Origin: Bacillota bacterium
GTDB taxonomy: Bacteria; Bacillota; Clostridia; Lachnospirales; Lachnospiraceae
DNA: 64,000 nt
Reading direction: 5' to 3'
Assembly (NCBI GenBank): GCA_023395555.1
Contig: JAEWYQ010000004.1
Coordinates: forward strand, 62,001 to 126,000
The position numbers were made by a program, and so were the translations under genes. Of the stretch, positions 9,114 to 16,656 are shown one piece after another. Each line of letters opens with the position of its first letter. The first letter of the stretch is position 1. The notes under the pieces were generated by a model. The model was not told the origin of the DNA. It did not search any database and worked only from the letters and a program-made list of their open reading frames with translations.

Positions 9114-10055
9114 ATGCGCACAAACAACCGCCTGACCAAGGCATATCAAAACGCAAAGCTGGAATATTTTGATGAAAATTCAAAATATATTTTTTTCAGC
9201 GATACCCACCGGGGCGACGACAGTGTCTCCGATGAATTTGCACGAAACCAGAATCTCTTTCTCCATGCCCTGAACTATTATTACAGGGAGGGTTATGTAT
9301 ATGTGGAAGCAGGGGACGGGGACGAACTCTGGGAATATCCGACTTTTAAACATATCCGCCTGGCTCATACGGATGTTTTCATCGTTATGAAGAAATTCTT
9401 CGATGCCGGGCGCATGATCATGCTCTATGGCAATCATAATATTTATCTGAAATCAGAGCAGTATGTGAAGGATAATTATTACACCTTTTATGACGAATAT
9501 AATCAGGAGCGGGTGGAATTATTCCGGGGGCTGGTTCCCCTGGAGGCCCTGATATTAAAGCATAGAGAGACCGGCCAGGAGATTCTCACGGTGCATGGAC
9601 ACCAGGGGGATGTGATGAATGACCAATTCTGGTTTCTTTCTATGCTGCTGCTGCGTTATTTCTGGCGTTTTATGCATGTCGTAGGTTTCGAAAATCCCTC
9701 CAGCCCCGCCAGAAATCTGTATAAACGCCACAAGGTAGAGCGTGCCTATAAAAAATGGATTCAAAAGCATAAGATGATGTTAATCTGCGGACATACCCAT
9801 CGCCCAAAGTTTCCAAAAAGTAAAGAGCTGCCTTACTTCAATACCGGCTGCTGCATTCATACCAGGGGCATATCGGGCATTGAGATTATGAACGGAAATA
9901 TCCTCATGGTGAACTGGAGACTGGTTGCGGATGAGGATGGCGTTGTACGGGTTAAGCGGGTGGTCGCCCGCGGTCCGGAGCCCATTGAAAATTATGATTG
10001 TAAAAAACACCCGTATTCTTCCAATTGCGTGAGCTGCGATGAGGATGATATTTAA
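9114..10055 (+). CDS. calcineurin-like metallophosphoesterase
   Basis: A 313-residue enzyme with the dimetal phosphoesterase motifs in order: FFSDTHRGDD (D30, H32), EAGDGDELWE (near 66-74), YGNHN (105-109), VHGHQGD and ICGHTHRPKF. The layout resembles LpxH-type and related phosphodiesterases, but a Gram-positive cell has no lipid A, so the substrate is unknown. The C-terminus ends in a cysteine cluster (CKKHPYSSNCVSCDED) that could bind a metal. Start ATG at 9114 with AGGGAGG 7 bases upstream. The gene is divergent from the dehydrogenase gene, with 231 bases between them. Confidence 0.88.
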   Translation: MRTNNRLTKAYQNAKLEYFDENSKYIFFSDTHRGDDSVSDEFARNQNLFLHALNYYYREGYVYVEAGDGDELWEYPTFKHIRLAHTDVFIVMKKFFDAGRMIMLYGNHNIYLKSEQYVKDNYYTFYDEYNQERVELFRGLVPLEALILKHRETGQEILTVHGHQGDVMNDQFWFLSMLLLRYFWRFMHVVGFENPSSPARNLYKRHKVERAYKKWIQKHKMMLICGHTHRPKFPKSKELPYFNTGCCIHTRGISGIEIMNGNILMVNWRLVADEDGVVRVKRVVARGPEPIENYDCKKHPYSSNCVSCDEDDI

Positions 10056-10114
10056 ATCCTGCTGTTTAATAAAAGTAAGAGATCAGGGGCACGCTATTTC
10101 TGGAGGTAATTAAG

Positions 10115-10159
10115 TTGGACTTTGCAGGCCGCCAAAGCGGCAGATGGAGGTTAATATGA
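10115..10159 (+). CDS. possible 14-codon leader peptide coupled to the CBS gene
   Basis: A TTG at 10115 lies 8 bases after a good ribosome-binding site (GGAGG, 10102-10106) and opens a frame for MDFAGRQSGRWRLI. Its stop TGA overlaps the ATG of the CBS gene (ATGA at 10156-10159). The CBS gene has its own GGAGG inside the last codons. This is the layout of a translationally coupled leader, but the frame is short and could be chance. Confidence 0.35.
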   Translation: MDFAGRQSGRWRLI

Positions 10160-10572
10160 AGATAAGAGATATTATGACGAAGGATGTTGCCTGCCTGCGC
10201 TGTGATGATTCCATCGAACACGCAGCCCAATTAATGAAGCAGTATAATTGCGGTTCTCTTCCGGTATGTACCCAGAACAAGCTGATTGGGATCGTAACTG
10301 ACCGGGATATCGCAGTCCGCTCTGTGGCCTCCGGCGAGGATGCCTCTTCCCGGCTAGTTGGGGATATTATGACAAGGGATGTTGTTTTTGCCAATCCGGA
10401 AACCAATGTAGACGATGCGGCCAGATTAATGAGTGACCGTCAGATCCGCCGGCTTCCCGTGGTGGAGAACAATAGCCTGATCGGGATCGTTGCTCTCGGT
10501 GACATTTCCTTAGAGCCTGCTTGCCAGGACTGCGCCGAGGATGCGCTGAAGAACATCTCCATGCCAGGCTAG
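10156..10572 (+). CDS. tandem CBS-domain protein
   Basis: A 138-residue protein made of two CBS domains, each starting with a D-IMT block: MKIRDIMTKDVACL at residue 1 and VGDIMTRDVVFANPETN near residue 70. CBS pairs bind adenine nucleotides (AMP, ATP, SAM) and act as sensors; LIGIVTDRDIAVR and LIGIVALGDIS are the closing strands of each domain. No other domain is attached. The start is the ATG at 10156, preceded by GGAGG, not the ATG 12 bases earlier. A terminator follows. Confidence 0.9.
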   Translation: MKIRDIMTKDVACLRCDDSIEHAAQLMKQYNCGSLPVCTQNKLIGIVTDRDIAVRSVASGEDASSRLVGDIMTRDVVFANPETNVDDAARLMSDRQIRRLPVVENNSLIGIVALGDISLEPACQDCAEDALKNISMPG

Positions 10573-10605
10573 TACACCTTATTCGCCAAATATTGCAGAA
10601 AGAGA

Positions 10606-10647
10606 GAAGGAGGCGGCTGAAATCAGCTGCCTCTTCTTTCTTTTTTA
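10606..10647 (+). terminator. Rho-independent terminator of the CBS gene
   Basis: The arm GAGGCGGCTGA (10610-10620) pairs with TCAGCTGCCTC (10623-10633), with one G-U, around a two-base turn; a T-rich run with TTTCTTTTTT follows. Confidence 0.85.
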
Positions 10648-10859
10648 TATCTTATGGTGATGATGAATTAAATGATTTTCTCATGGATTTGATTAAGTCT
10701 TCGGAATATTGAATTGATATTGAAACTGATACAAGAAACAACGCTTTAGTTTCTAATTATCATCGGCTGGCAGACTTAATCCGGTATATGCATGACATTG
10801 AAGCCTCACTGATTTATTCTCCATTGCCACAGCTGGATAGTTATGATTGTACAATATAG
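10644..10859 (+). pseudogene. possible decayed ORF between CBS and methyltransferase genes
   Basis: One frame reads SYGDDELNDFLMDLIKSSEY, then a TGA at 10710-10712, then 48 further sense codons including YHRLADLIRYMHDIEASL up to a TAG at 10857. Amino-acid content on both sides looks protein-like, yet there is no start codon or ribosome site and it follows a terminator. I read it as a gene remnant split by a stop. I do not recognise the parent protein. This covers most of the 10573-10931 gap; the rest is the promoter of the methyltransferase. Confidence 0.3.
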
Positions 10860-10875
10860 GAAAGTGCTGTATAAT
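10847..10875 (+). promoter_or_regulatory. sigma-A promoter for the methyltransferase operon
   Basis: TTGTAC (10847-10852) and TATAAT (10870-10875) are 17 bases apart, about 56 bases before the ATG at 10932. Confidence 0.7.
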
Positions 10876-10931
10876 AAAGTGAAATCTTCACCTGTCAAAA
10901 TGGAATCCCTCCATGGAAAGGAGCCGGAAAC

Positions 10932-11654
10932 ATGAATGCTGCGTCATTATCAAAAGCATGGGAATGGAGCAAAGAGAGTAATCCATTCTGGTTGAATCCA
11001 AGCGAAGAAAGTTACTATATGGCACAACGTTGGAAGGAAAGCAACTTTAAAGAAGTTTTGGATTTCGGCTGCGGTTTAGGCCGGCATTCCATTTATTTTG
11101 CAAAGCAAGGTTTTCATGTCAGTGCCTTTGATTTATCGGTGGAAGGAACGGACCATTTAAGGCAATGGTCCGGCAGGGAACACTTATCTATTGATATAAA
11201 GGTAGCCGATATGCTGAACCTGCCTTATGAAGATAATTCATTTGATGCAATATTTGCATATCATGTCGTCTCTCACACCAACACTATGGGAATGGAACAG
11301 ATACTGGGAGAGATTTCCCGAATATTGAAGGTAAACGGTGAGATCTTTATTACTTTGTGTTCCAAAGAAACATGGTCATTTAAAGATGCAGGATATCCCA
11401 AATTAGATGAAAACACGGTAATCAAGTCCAACGAAGGCCCGGAAAATGGAATTCCTCATTTTTATGTTACGCTGGATGATATCATAAGCCTATTCCACAA
11501 TTTTGAAATTGATAGAATACGTCATACGGACGATTGCTATTTCGAAGGAAAGAAACAAAATAGCAAACACTATTTCATTATAGCAAAGTTGCGGACAAAA
11601 TCAGGAGGGGAAGCAAATGAAGTACACAGAAGCCCAGATAGCGCGGATCAGTGA
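10932..11654 (+). CDS. class I SAM-dependent methyltransferase
   Basis: A 240-residue methyltransferase with motif I at VLDFGCGLGRHS (residues 42-53), the acidic residue of motif II at VSAFDLSVEG, DMLNLPYEDNSFDAIFAYHV near 95-114 and ILKVNGEIFITL near 140. This is the layout of small-molecule (Methyltransf_11/25) enzymes; the acceptor is unknown. The start ATG at 10932 has AAAGGAG 10 bases upstream. Its last 38 bases overlap the start of the GyrI-like gene, so the two are probably translated together, pointing to a pair of metabolite-modifying and metabolite-binding proteins. Confidence 0.85.
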   Translation: MNAASLSKAWEWSKESNPFWLNPSEESYYMAQRWKESNFKEVLDFGCGLGRHSIYFAKQGFHVSAFDLSVEGTDHLRQWSGREHLSIDIKVADMLNLPYEDNSFDAIFAYHVVSHTNTMGMEQILGEISRILKVNGEIFITLCSKETWSFKDAGYPKLDENTVIKSNEGPENGIPHFYVTLDDIISLFHNFEIDRIRHTDDCYFEGKKQNSKHYFIIAKLRTKSGGEANEVHRSPDSADQ

Positions 11655-12693
11655 TTTTTGCTCCATCGTAGACAGGCCTGAGATACATCTGGTGGGAATC
11701 GGTGTTCCGGTGAATTTTGAGAGCCAGGGCTACGCCGATGGGGGACAATTTAATGACTACACCTACAATGACTACTTTATTGCCAAGAAATATATCTCCG
11801 ACGGCACCATAGCTTTTCTGGCGGAAACACTGGGTGTATGCCTTGGGGATACTGAAATCGTCAGCGCGCGGTATGATATCCATGGGGACGGCAATTATAA
11901 GGTTATCATCGGCATAACAACCGATGCCTCCGCTCCTTTGCCGGAATTTGTACCGGAACATACGGTTACTCTCACCCTTCCGGCCTGCCGGTATGCAAAG
12001 TTTCTGATTAATGAACACAAGCAGGAGGAGAGACAGGGTTACGAGGAACGTATGCAGGCTGACGAATATTTTATAGGAGATTTCCGCAAGTCTTCCGGAT
12101 ATGTATATGATGTCTCCGGATATCCGATGAATACCTGGGATGCCTCCGGCGATCTATTGACCAAATACGAACCGGTCCGGATTCCGGAGGATGACAGCGG
12201 AAGGTTTGATACCTTTACCCTTACACCGGTGCTGCTTCCACCTATGAAGATTGCGTGCTCCATCCAGCCTCCCGGAGACGAGGATTTTGTGATTTTCAAA
12301 TATTTCAAGATACAGAATAAGGTTTATAAAACCGGCCTGGCACGGTATTACAAATCCGATTATTATGGATTTCCCATAGATGTTGAAGGCGGATACGCCA
12401 GCTGCTTCGGCTCCCGGGTCATCTCCTTTGACGGCCTGCCGGACTGCGTAGAACAGATTACTCTGCCCGGCGGAATGTATGTGCATGTTACCCAGCTTGA
12501 ATTCAACGGAGATAACCCTTCCATGCCTTATGACGTAGCTTTCAACCACATGGATAAGCTATATTTTACAGCGCATCCATATCTTGAATTCGATCACAGC
12601 CGCAAGGTGATCGCCCGCTTCCGCCAGGCCAATTGTGCTTCCGTCTTTGTGCCTGTCAGGCAGAAACAGGCGGCCGGGCAGCCGGTCGGCTGA
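11617..12693 (+). CDS. tandem GyrI-like (AraC effector-binding type) protein
   Basis: A 358-residue protein that appears to hold two GyrI/SOUL-like small-molecule-binding domains (about residues 15-190 and 200-345) and no DNA-binding domain. Each half has the fold's rhythm: a strand such as IHLVGIGVPVNFE, a helix, and a late block such as LTLPACRYAKFLI in the first half and ITLPGGMYVHVTQLEF in the second. Such stand-alone domains bind cationic drugs or hydrolyse small molecules in known members. It overlaps the methyltransferase gene by 38 bases; AGGAGGGGAAG precedes the ATG. A truncated MerR gene lies nearby, a family that often carries this domain fused at its C-terminus. Confidence 0.65.
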   Translation: MKYTEAQIARISDFCSIVDRPEIHLVGIGVPVNFESQGYADGGQFNDYTYNDYFIAKKYISDGTIAFLAETLGVCLGDTEIVSARYDIHGDGNYKVIIGITTDASAPLPEFVPEHTVTLTLPACRYAKFLINEHKQEERQGYEERMQADEYFIGDFRKSSGYVYDVSGYPMNTWDASGDLLTKYEPVRIPEDDSGRFDTFTLTPVLLPPMKIACSIQPPGDEDFVIFKYFKIQNKVYKTGLARYYKSDYYGFPIDVEGGYASCFGSRVISFDGLPDCVEQITLPGGMYVHVTQLEFNGDNPSMPYDVAFNHMDKLYFTAHPYLEFDHSRKVIARFRQANCASVFVPVRQKQAAGQPVG

Positions 12694-12743
12694 TCGTTGA
12701 CAATTTACTGATCAGCCGCAATTTACACAGAAGGAGGACCGGA

Positions 12744-13538
12744 ATGAAGAACACCAAGTTACAGCCCGGAAAGAAGATAAAATGGCTGTCCATCGTATAT
12801 CTGCTGCTTCGTTTATCCGTAATCATCGTTATTATTGACCAGATTAAAACCAGGGACTATGAGAACATATTCCTTTGCATCTTAACCTTAATTCTATTCA
12901 CGGTGCCCAGCTTTATAGAGAAGAGAGTCCATATTGATATTCCCGATACCCTGGAGGTAATCATCCTGCTTTTCATCTATTCCGCTGAGATTCTGGGAGA
13001 GATTAATTCCTACTATCTGATTTTCCCCTATTGGGACACCACACTGCACACCCTCAACGGCTTCCTTGCAGCCGCCATCGGTCTGTCGCTGATTGATATT
13101 TTAAATAAAAACGATAAATTTGCCATCTCCCTCTCCCCGGTATTCGTGGCCCTGGTGGCCTTCTGTTTCTCCATGACCATCGGTGTGGTGTGGGAAATGT
13201 TTGAGTTCTCCATGGACCGGTTCCTTGGCCTTGACATGCAAAAGGATACCTACCTGACCTCCATCCGGTCCGTGCTGCTGAATGAACAGGGGGTAAATGT
13301 ACCGGTGAAGGTTGCCATTGACAGTCTTGTGGTCAACGGGGAACCCTGGAAGGCATATATCGACATCGGACTCATTGATACCATGATGGATCTGGTGGTT
13401 AATTTTATCGGCGCCGCCGTGTTCTCCACCTTTGGATACTTCTACATCAAGCAAAGAGGGAAGGGGAATTTCGTGAAACGGTTTATTTTAAAATCCAATA
13501 TCCAGGCACACCGCAAGGAGAAGGAAGGAGAATCGTAA
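12744..13538 (+). CDS. YjdF/DUF2238-like integral membrane protein
   Basis: A 264-residue protein with about six membrane segments (roughly residues 13-31, 38-53, 66-81, 98-117, 127-147 and a last one near 225-245). Conserved polar motifs inside the membrane part are typical of the DUF2238/YjdF group: TTLHTLNGFLAA, VVWEMFEFSMDR and DTMMDLVVNFIGA, with His, Glu and Asp that could bind a metal. Function unknown. I chose the ATG at 12744 because AAGGAGG lies 6-7 bases upstream; the open frame itself extends back into the previous gene. A 25-30 residue basic tail ends the protein. Confidence 0.75.
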   Translation: MKNTKLQPGKKIKWLSIVYLLLRLSVIIVIIDQIKTRDYENIFLCILTLILFTVPSFIEKRVHIDIPDTLEVIILLFIYSAEILGEINSYYLIFPYWDTTLHTLNGFLAAAIGLSLIDILNKNDKFAISLSPVFVALVAFCFSMTIGVVWEMFEFSMDRFLGLDMQKDTYLTSIRSVLLNEQGVNVPVKVAIDSLVVNGEPWKAYIDIGLIDTMMDLVVNFIGAAVFSTFGYFYIKQRGKGNFVKRFILKSNIQAHRKEKEGES

Positions 13539-13559
13539 GATACAGGGGGAGGTGATACC

Positions 13560-13832
13560 TTGCAGCAATACTATACCATCGGAGAAGTTGCCAGAATATT
13601 TGATCTTTCCATCGATACCCTGCGTTTCTACGACAAAGAGGATATCATAAAACCGTATACTGTCGGGGATAATCAGTACCGCTACTACCATGTCCGTCAG
13701 TTTGAGATGCTTTCCACCATCAATCTGCTGAAGGGGCTGGGAATGTCTCTGAAGGAAATCAGAAAGCTGACCCGCCACGTTGAGTGCGTCACATTGATGT
13801 CGAGGATACGGCATAGCCTGCCATCTCCTTAA
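13560..13832 (+). pseudogene. truncated MerR family regulator
   Basis: The first 70 or so residues are a normal MerR winged-helix domain: YYTIGEVARIFDLSIDTLRF, DKEDIIKPYTVGDNQYRYY and LLKGLGMSLKEIRKLTRHVE. The reading frame then switches to unrelated sequence (CVTLMSRIRHSLPSP) and stops at residue 90. The long dimerisation helix and any effector domain are missing, so it probably cannot act as a normal MerR dimer. TTG start at 13560 with GGGGGAGGTG upstream. The break, near 13790, marks the left edge of a stretch with a Fic gene and a phage remnant, which suggests an insertion or deletion cut the gene. Confidence 0.75.
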
Positions 13833-13843
13833 ATACAGTAAAA

Positions 13844-13880
13844 GGACGCGCCCGATAACGGGTGCGCCCCTCATTTTCTC
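13844..13880 (+). terminator. terminator-like hairpin after the MerR remnant
   Basis: GGACGCGCCCG (13844-13854) pairs with CGGGTGCGCCC (13859-13869), with one G-U and one mismatch, around an ATAA loop; CTCATTTTCTC follows. The T-run is weak. Confidence 0.5.
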
Positions 13881-13965
13881 GCTCTTATAATCCTATCATA
13901 AGAGCCGCGTGGCTTTCTATTGTTTAACGTGGCGAATTTGGTTTTCAGTCGGCGTCCACTAAAAC

Positions 13966-14020
13966 TTATCGGAATGGTATCTAATGTTTTTTGGTATAAT
14001 GGTTGATATTATTCCGATAA
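13966..14020. promoter_or_regulatory. 10-bp inverted repeat overlapping the fic promoter
   Basis: TTATCGGAAT (13966-13975) and ATTCCGATAA (14011-14020) are exact inverted copies 35 bases apart. The right copy lies between the -35 and -10 boxes of the fic promoter, and ATGGTAT follows or overlaps both copies (near 13974 and 14023). This is what an operator looks like; the natural candidate binder is the HTH domain of the Fic protein itself. Confidence 0.6.
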
Positions 14021-14031
14021 CATGGTATACT
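14003..14031 (+). promoter_or_regulatory. sigma-A promoter of fic
   Basis: TTGATA (14003-14008) and TATACT (14026-14031) with a 17-base spacer, 26 bases before the start codon. Confidence 0.8.
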
Positions 14032-14056
14032 ATAAAAAAGATTGGGAGGTGAAGCG

Positions 14057-14974
14057 ATGCAATACATGACTGTAAAACAGGCTTCGGAGCGGTGGGGCAT
14101 ATCAGACCGGCGGGTTCGTCTGCTTTGCGCCGAGGGGCGGATAGAGGGAATTGTCAAGAAGGGCCGTTCCTATCTTATCCCGACGGATACGTTAAAACCG
14201 ATTGACGGGCGCAGCCTACGCGGCAAGGAGATACCGGAACAATACGCCGCGCTTTTCGCGTCTGTTGATGAAAGAAAGGCGGAACTTGACCGCCGGCGTC
14301 CCCTGACCGCGGGGGAACTGAAGCGCCTGCAGGATGAATTTCTCGTGGAATTCACCTACAACTCTAACGCCATCGAAGGCAACACGCTCACGCTGCAGGA
14401 AACCGCGCTGGCGCTGGAGGGCATGACCATCGACAAAAAGCCGCTGAAAGACCATCTGGAGGCGGTGGGGCATCGCGACGCATTCCTTTATGTGATTTCT
14501 CTCGTCAGCGATAAGGCTCCGATTTCGGAGAGAATCATCCGTGAAATCCACTCCCTTGTTTTAATGGATCGACCAGAAGATAAGGGCGTGTACCGGAGAA
14601 TTCCGGTTAAAATTATGGGCGCGCACCACGAACCGCCGCAGCCTTATCTTGTTCCGGTTCAGATGGAACGGCTGGTTTCGGATTTATCCAAAGGCAATCG
14701 GCACACCATAGAAACGGCGGCGCTGTTCCACCTGAATTTTGAAGGCATCCATCCGTTCATCGATGGCAACGGTCGAACCGGGCGGCTGATATTAAACCTG
14801 ATGCTGATGCAGGCGGGCTACCCGCCCATCGACGTGAAGTTTGCCGACAGGAGAAAATACTACGCCTGCTTTGACAGCTATAACCGGGACAACGACGCGT
14901 CTCCGATGGTGAACATGGTGGGAGAGTATGTAAAGGAAAGGCTTTCACAGTACTTGCGCCTGTTACAAGATTAA
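14057..14974 (+). CDS. Fic family protein with N-terminal HTH domain
   Basis: A 305-residue Fic enzyme, expected to attach AMP (or another nucleotide part) to a target protein. The core motif HPFIDGNGRTGR is at residues 232-243, with the catalytic His at 232. The autoinhibitory motif S-x-x-x-E-G is present upstream as SNAIEGN (103-109), placing the inhibitory helix before the Fic core (class II), with E107 expected to block ATP. Residues 1-48 form an excisionase/MerR-like helix-turn-helix (MTVKQASERWGISDRRVRLL), rather like other DNA-binding Fic regulators. The start is the ATG at 14057, which has GGGAGGTG 5 bases upstream. Flanked by a truncated MerR gene and a phage remnant, with locally higher GC, so probably acquired. 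It may repress its own promoter. Confidence 0.92.
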   Translation: MQYMTVKQASERWGISDRRVRLLCAEGRIEGIVKKGRSYLIPTDTLKPIDGRSLRGKEIPEQYAALFASVDERKAELDRRRPLTAGELKRLQDEFLVEFTYNSNAIEGNTLTLQETALALEGMTIDKKPLKDHLEAVGHRDAFLYVISLVSDKAPISERIIREIHSLVLMDRPEDKGVYRRIPVKIMGAHHEPPQPYLVPVQMERLVSDLSKGNRHTIETAALFHLNFEGIHPFIDGNGRTGRLILNLMLMQAGYPPIDVKFADRRKYYACFDSYNRDNDASPMVNMVGEYVKERLSQYLRLLQD

Positions 14975-14976
14975 AA

Positions 14977-15010
14977 GCGGCCTCGCGGAGAAACCGCGAG
15001 GCTGTTTTTA
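14977..15010 (+). terminator. Rho-independent terminator of fic
   Basis: GCCTCGCGG (14980-14988) pairs with CCGCGAGGC (14994-15002) around AGAAA; TGTTTTTA follows, 2 bases after the stop codon region. Confidence 0.9.
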
Positions 15011-15160
15011 TGCCTCGGCGTGGCGAATCGCGCCAATTTCGTTCAAAGCCTTGTTGTGCAGCCGGTGCACCCAGCGGATGTCGAGATGAAGTGCTACGGA
15101 AATTTCCTCCCAAGTGTTGAAGCACAGGTAGCGAAGTTCCACTTCCTTTCTGTTAATTAG
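15008..15160 (-). pseudogene. 3' remnant of a phage DUF1492/sigma-70-region-4-like gene
   Basis: Read leftward, the frame gives LINRKEVELRYLCFNTW, EEISVALHLDIRWVHRLHNK and ALNEIGAIRHAEA before a TAA at 15008-15010. The pattern of a short helix, W-E-E-I-S-x-x-L-x-L-x-x-R-W-V-H-R-L-H-x-x-A-L matches the C-terminal helix-turn-helix of small phage regulators (DUF1492/ArpU/RinA-like, related to sigma region 4). An upstream TGA at 15161-15163 and the lack of a start show that the 5' part is lost. It is a footprint of a former prophage or integrated element next to fic. Confidence 0.65.
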
Positions 15161-15190
15161 TCAACTTATAGATTTAATAATAATTTAAGC

Positions 15191-15793
15191 TTAATCACTT
15201 AAAAGATTATCAACCTCGACTTGTTTGTCTCCGTTTACGATTAAGGTACCAATTCTTCCCTTTGTCTCAATTAGTTCAACATATACCAATGGTGAATATT
15301 TAAAGCCTTCCTTCAGGCTATCATATCCAGGTTGGCTGCCAAATCTATCAGATAGAAGCTTCATCAACTCTTCATAATCTTTTCGATCAATTACCCGTTC
15401 TGAATCCCAACGAATTCCATAACTTGGCTGTTGTCCACTGAGATACGCTTCATATTTTTCTTCCAGCTTGTCTTTTAAATCCGGTATATTGAATTCATCA
15501 CAGGTTCCTTCGAATCTAAAAAGCCCCATATCCTTATCAAAGGTAAGCTTAATCACCATATCAATTCCGTATATTGTATTACACTTTTCACCAATCGACA
15601 TTTCGGTTGTTTTATTTGCATTAGATATTGCGGCAGTTTTATCATCAAGTACTTTTTTCGCTTCATCCATTGACATGCCCCACACCAGTCCTTTAATTGG
15701 AGGATCCCAATCTGTTTCATTTTTGTCTTTTGAACAACCAAAAGAAAATATACTTAGACCTAGGATTGCAATAAATAATATTATTTTCTTCAT
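15191..15793 (-). CDS. small lipoprotein of unknown function
   Basis: A 200-residue protein with a lipoprotein signal (MKKIILFIAILGLSIFSFGC, lipobox FSFGC, C20), so it is anchored outside the membrane. The mature part begins with charged residues and then a mixed alpha/beta domain, with IKGLVWGMSMDEAKKVL near residue 33, a pattern seen in several small Firmicute lipoproteins in which W-G-M-S-x-x-E-x-K/V begins a repeated sensor-like fold. A single copy is clear; a second, weaker unit may start near residue 105 (YGIRWDSERVIDRKDYEEL). I do not recognise a function. It ends just before the phage remnant and is transcribed toward it. Confidence 0.65.
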   Translation of the reverse strand: MKKIILFIAILGLSIFSFGCSKDKNETDWDPPIKGLVWGMSMDEAKKVLDDKTAAISNANKTTEMSIGEKCNTIYGIDMVIKLTFDKDMGLFRFEGTCDEFNIPDLKDKLEEKYEAYLSGQQPSYGIRWDSERVIDRKDYEELMKLLSDRFGSQPGYDSLKEGFKYSPLVYVELIETKGRIGTLIVNGDKQVEVDNLLSD

Positions 15794-15826
15794 AGCTACA
15801 CCCTTTCATATCTATCGGAACTTATT

Positions 15827-16231
15827 TCACTCACTAACCCAATTTTCCAGCTCAAGGCCATCCACTCGCTGGAATTCACGAACATTATTTGTGACAATAA
15901 TAAGCCCTCTTGCTTTTGCATGCGCTGCAATTAACATATCCATGGGCCCAATCGGCGTACCCTGCCGCCGCAATGCCGCACAAATTTTCCCGTATTCTGC
16001 GGCCGCTTCATCTTCGAAGGGCAGGATATCCACAATGGACAGAAATTGATGCAGTGCAAGTGCATTTTTTTCCGGGTAAGCGCTTGCTTCTACACCATGC
16101 ATGAGTTCTGCAAGGGTAATTGCAGAAATAGCAACACCGTCTCCCATACTTGAATGAAGCTTTATGAGTACATTTTCCGGTTTTTTCTTAATGAGATACA
16201 CACAAATATTTGTGTCCAGCATATATTTCAT
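15827..16231 (-). CDS. vapC: VapC-type PIN-domain toxin
   Basis: A 134-residue ribonuclease of the type II toxin-antitoxin system VapBC. The PIN-domain acidic residues are in place: D6 in MLDTNICVYLI, E42 in AITLAELMHGVE, D98 in GPMDMLIAAHA and the late TNNVREF block near 114-120. Known VapC toxins cut initiator tRNA or the sarcin-ricin loop of 23S rRNA. The start ATG at 16231 overlaps the stop of vapB by 4 bases, ensuring that antitoxin is made first. The length and motifs look intact. Confidence 0.92.
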   Translation of the reverse strand: MKYMLDTNICVYLIKKKPENVLIKLHSSMGDGVAISAITLAELMHGVEASAYPEKNALALHQFLSIVDILPFEDEAAAEYGKICAALRRQGTPIGPMDMLIAAHAKARGLIIVTNNVREFQRVDGLELENWVSE

Positions 16232-16458
16232 AACGTATCCCTCGGCGCCTGGACATCTTGACTGCGTCCGTCTGCAAAAAAATCATCTGTAAAGCTATTA
16301 AGACCGTTAAGAAAGGTTTCCCATGCATGCTCTTTGGGAAACAGCATAACAGCATTACCCACTTTTTTAATATATACTTCATTGCCTGAAAAACGGCATT
16401 CTTTTGGCAGCCGGACAGCCTGGCTCTGACCATTAACAAATATTTTTGCAGTTTCCAT
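16228..16458 (-). CDS. vapB: VapB-type AbrB-family antitoxin
   Basis: A 76-residue antitoxin with an N-terminal AbrB/SpoVT swapped-hairpin domain: METAKIFVNGQSQAVRLP and KECRFSGNEVYIKKVGNAV. This binds DNA, while the C-terminal half (FLNGLNSFTDDFFADG) should wrap around VapC. GAGGTGATC lies about 5 bases before the ATG at 16458. The VapBC complex should repress its own promoter at the palindrome just upstream. Confidence 0.9.
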   Translation of the reverse strand: METAKIFVNGQSQAVRLPKECRFSGNEVYIKKVGNAVMLFPKEHAWETFLNGLNSFTDDFFADGRSQDVQAPRDTL

Positions 16459-16478
16459 TTTCTGATCACCTCATTTAT

Positions 16479-16507
16479 AGTATATACTTCAGTATATACT
16501 ATGTCAA
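16479..16507 (-). promoter_or_regulatory. vapBC promoter and palindromic operator
   Basis: Read leftward, TTGACA (16507-16502) and TATACT (16484-16479) have a 17-base spacer. The arms ATAGTATATAC (16477-16487) and GTATATACTAT (16492-16502) are an exact 11-base inverted repeat with a 4-base gap, covering the -10 box and the spacer. This is the expected VapB-dimer operator for self-repression. Confidence 0.85.
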
Positions 16508-16656
16508 TATTTTAATACTAAGATCCCCTATTATTTTTTCATTTTACCTCTTCCTCATCTCTTTAATCCCAAACTATCTCCGGTATCTGTATTATAAATT
16601 CAGAAAACACCTTCTCATAACCACCATAAAAGGCGGTCTCAATCCTGGGTTAGCTC

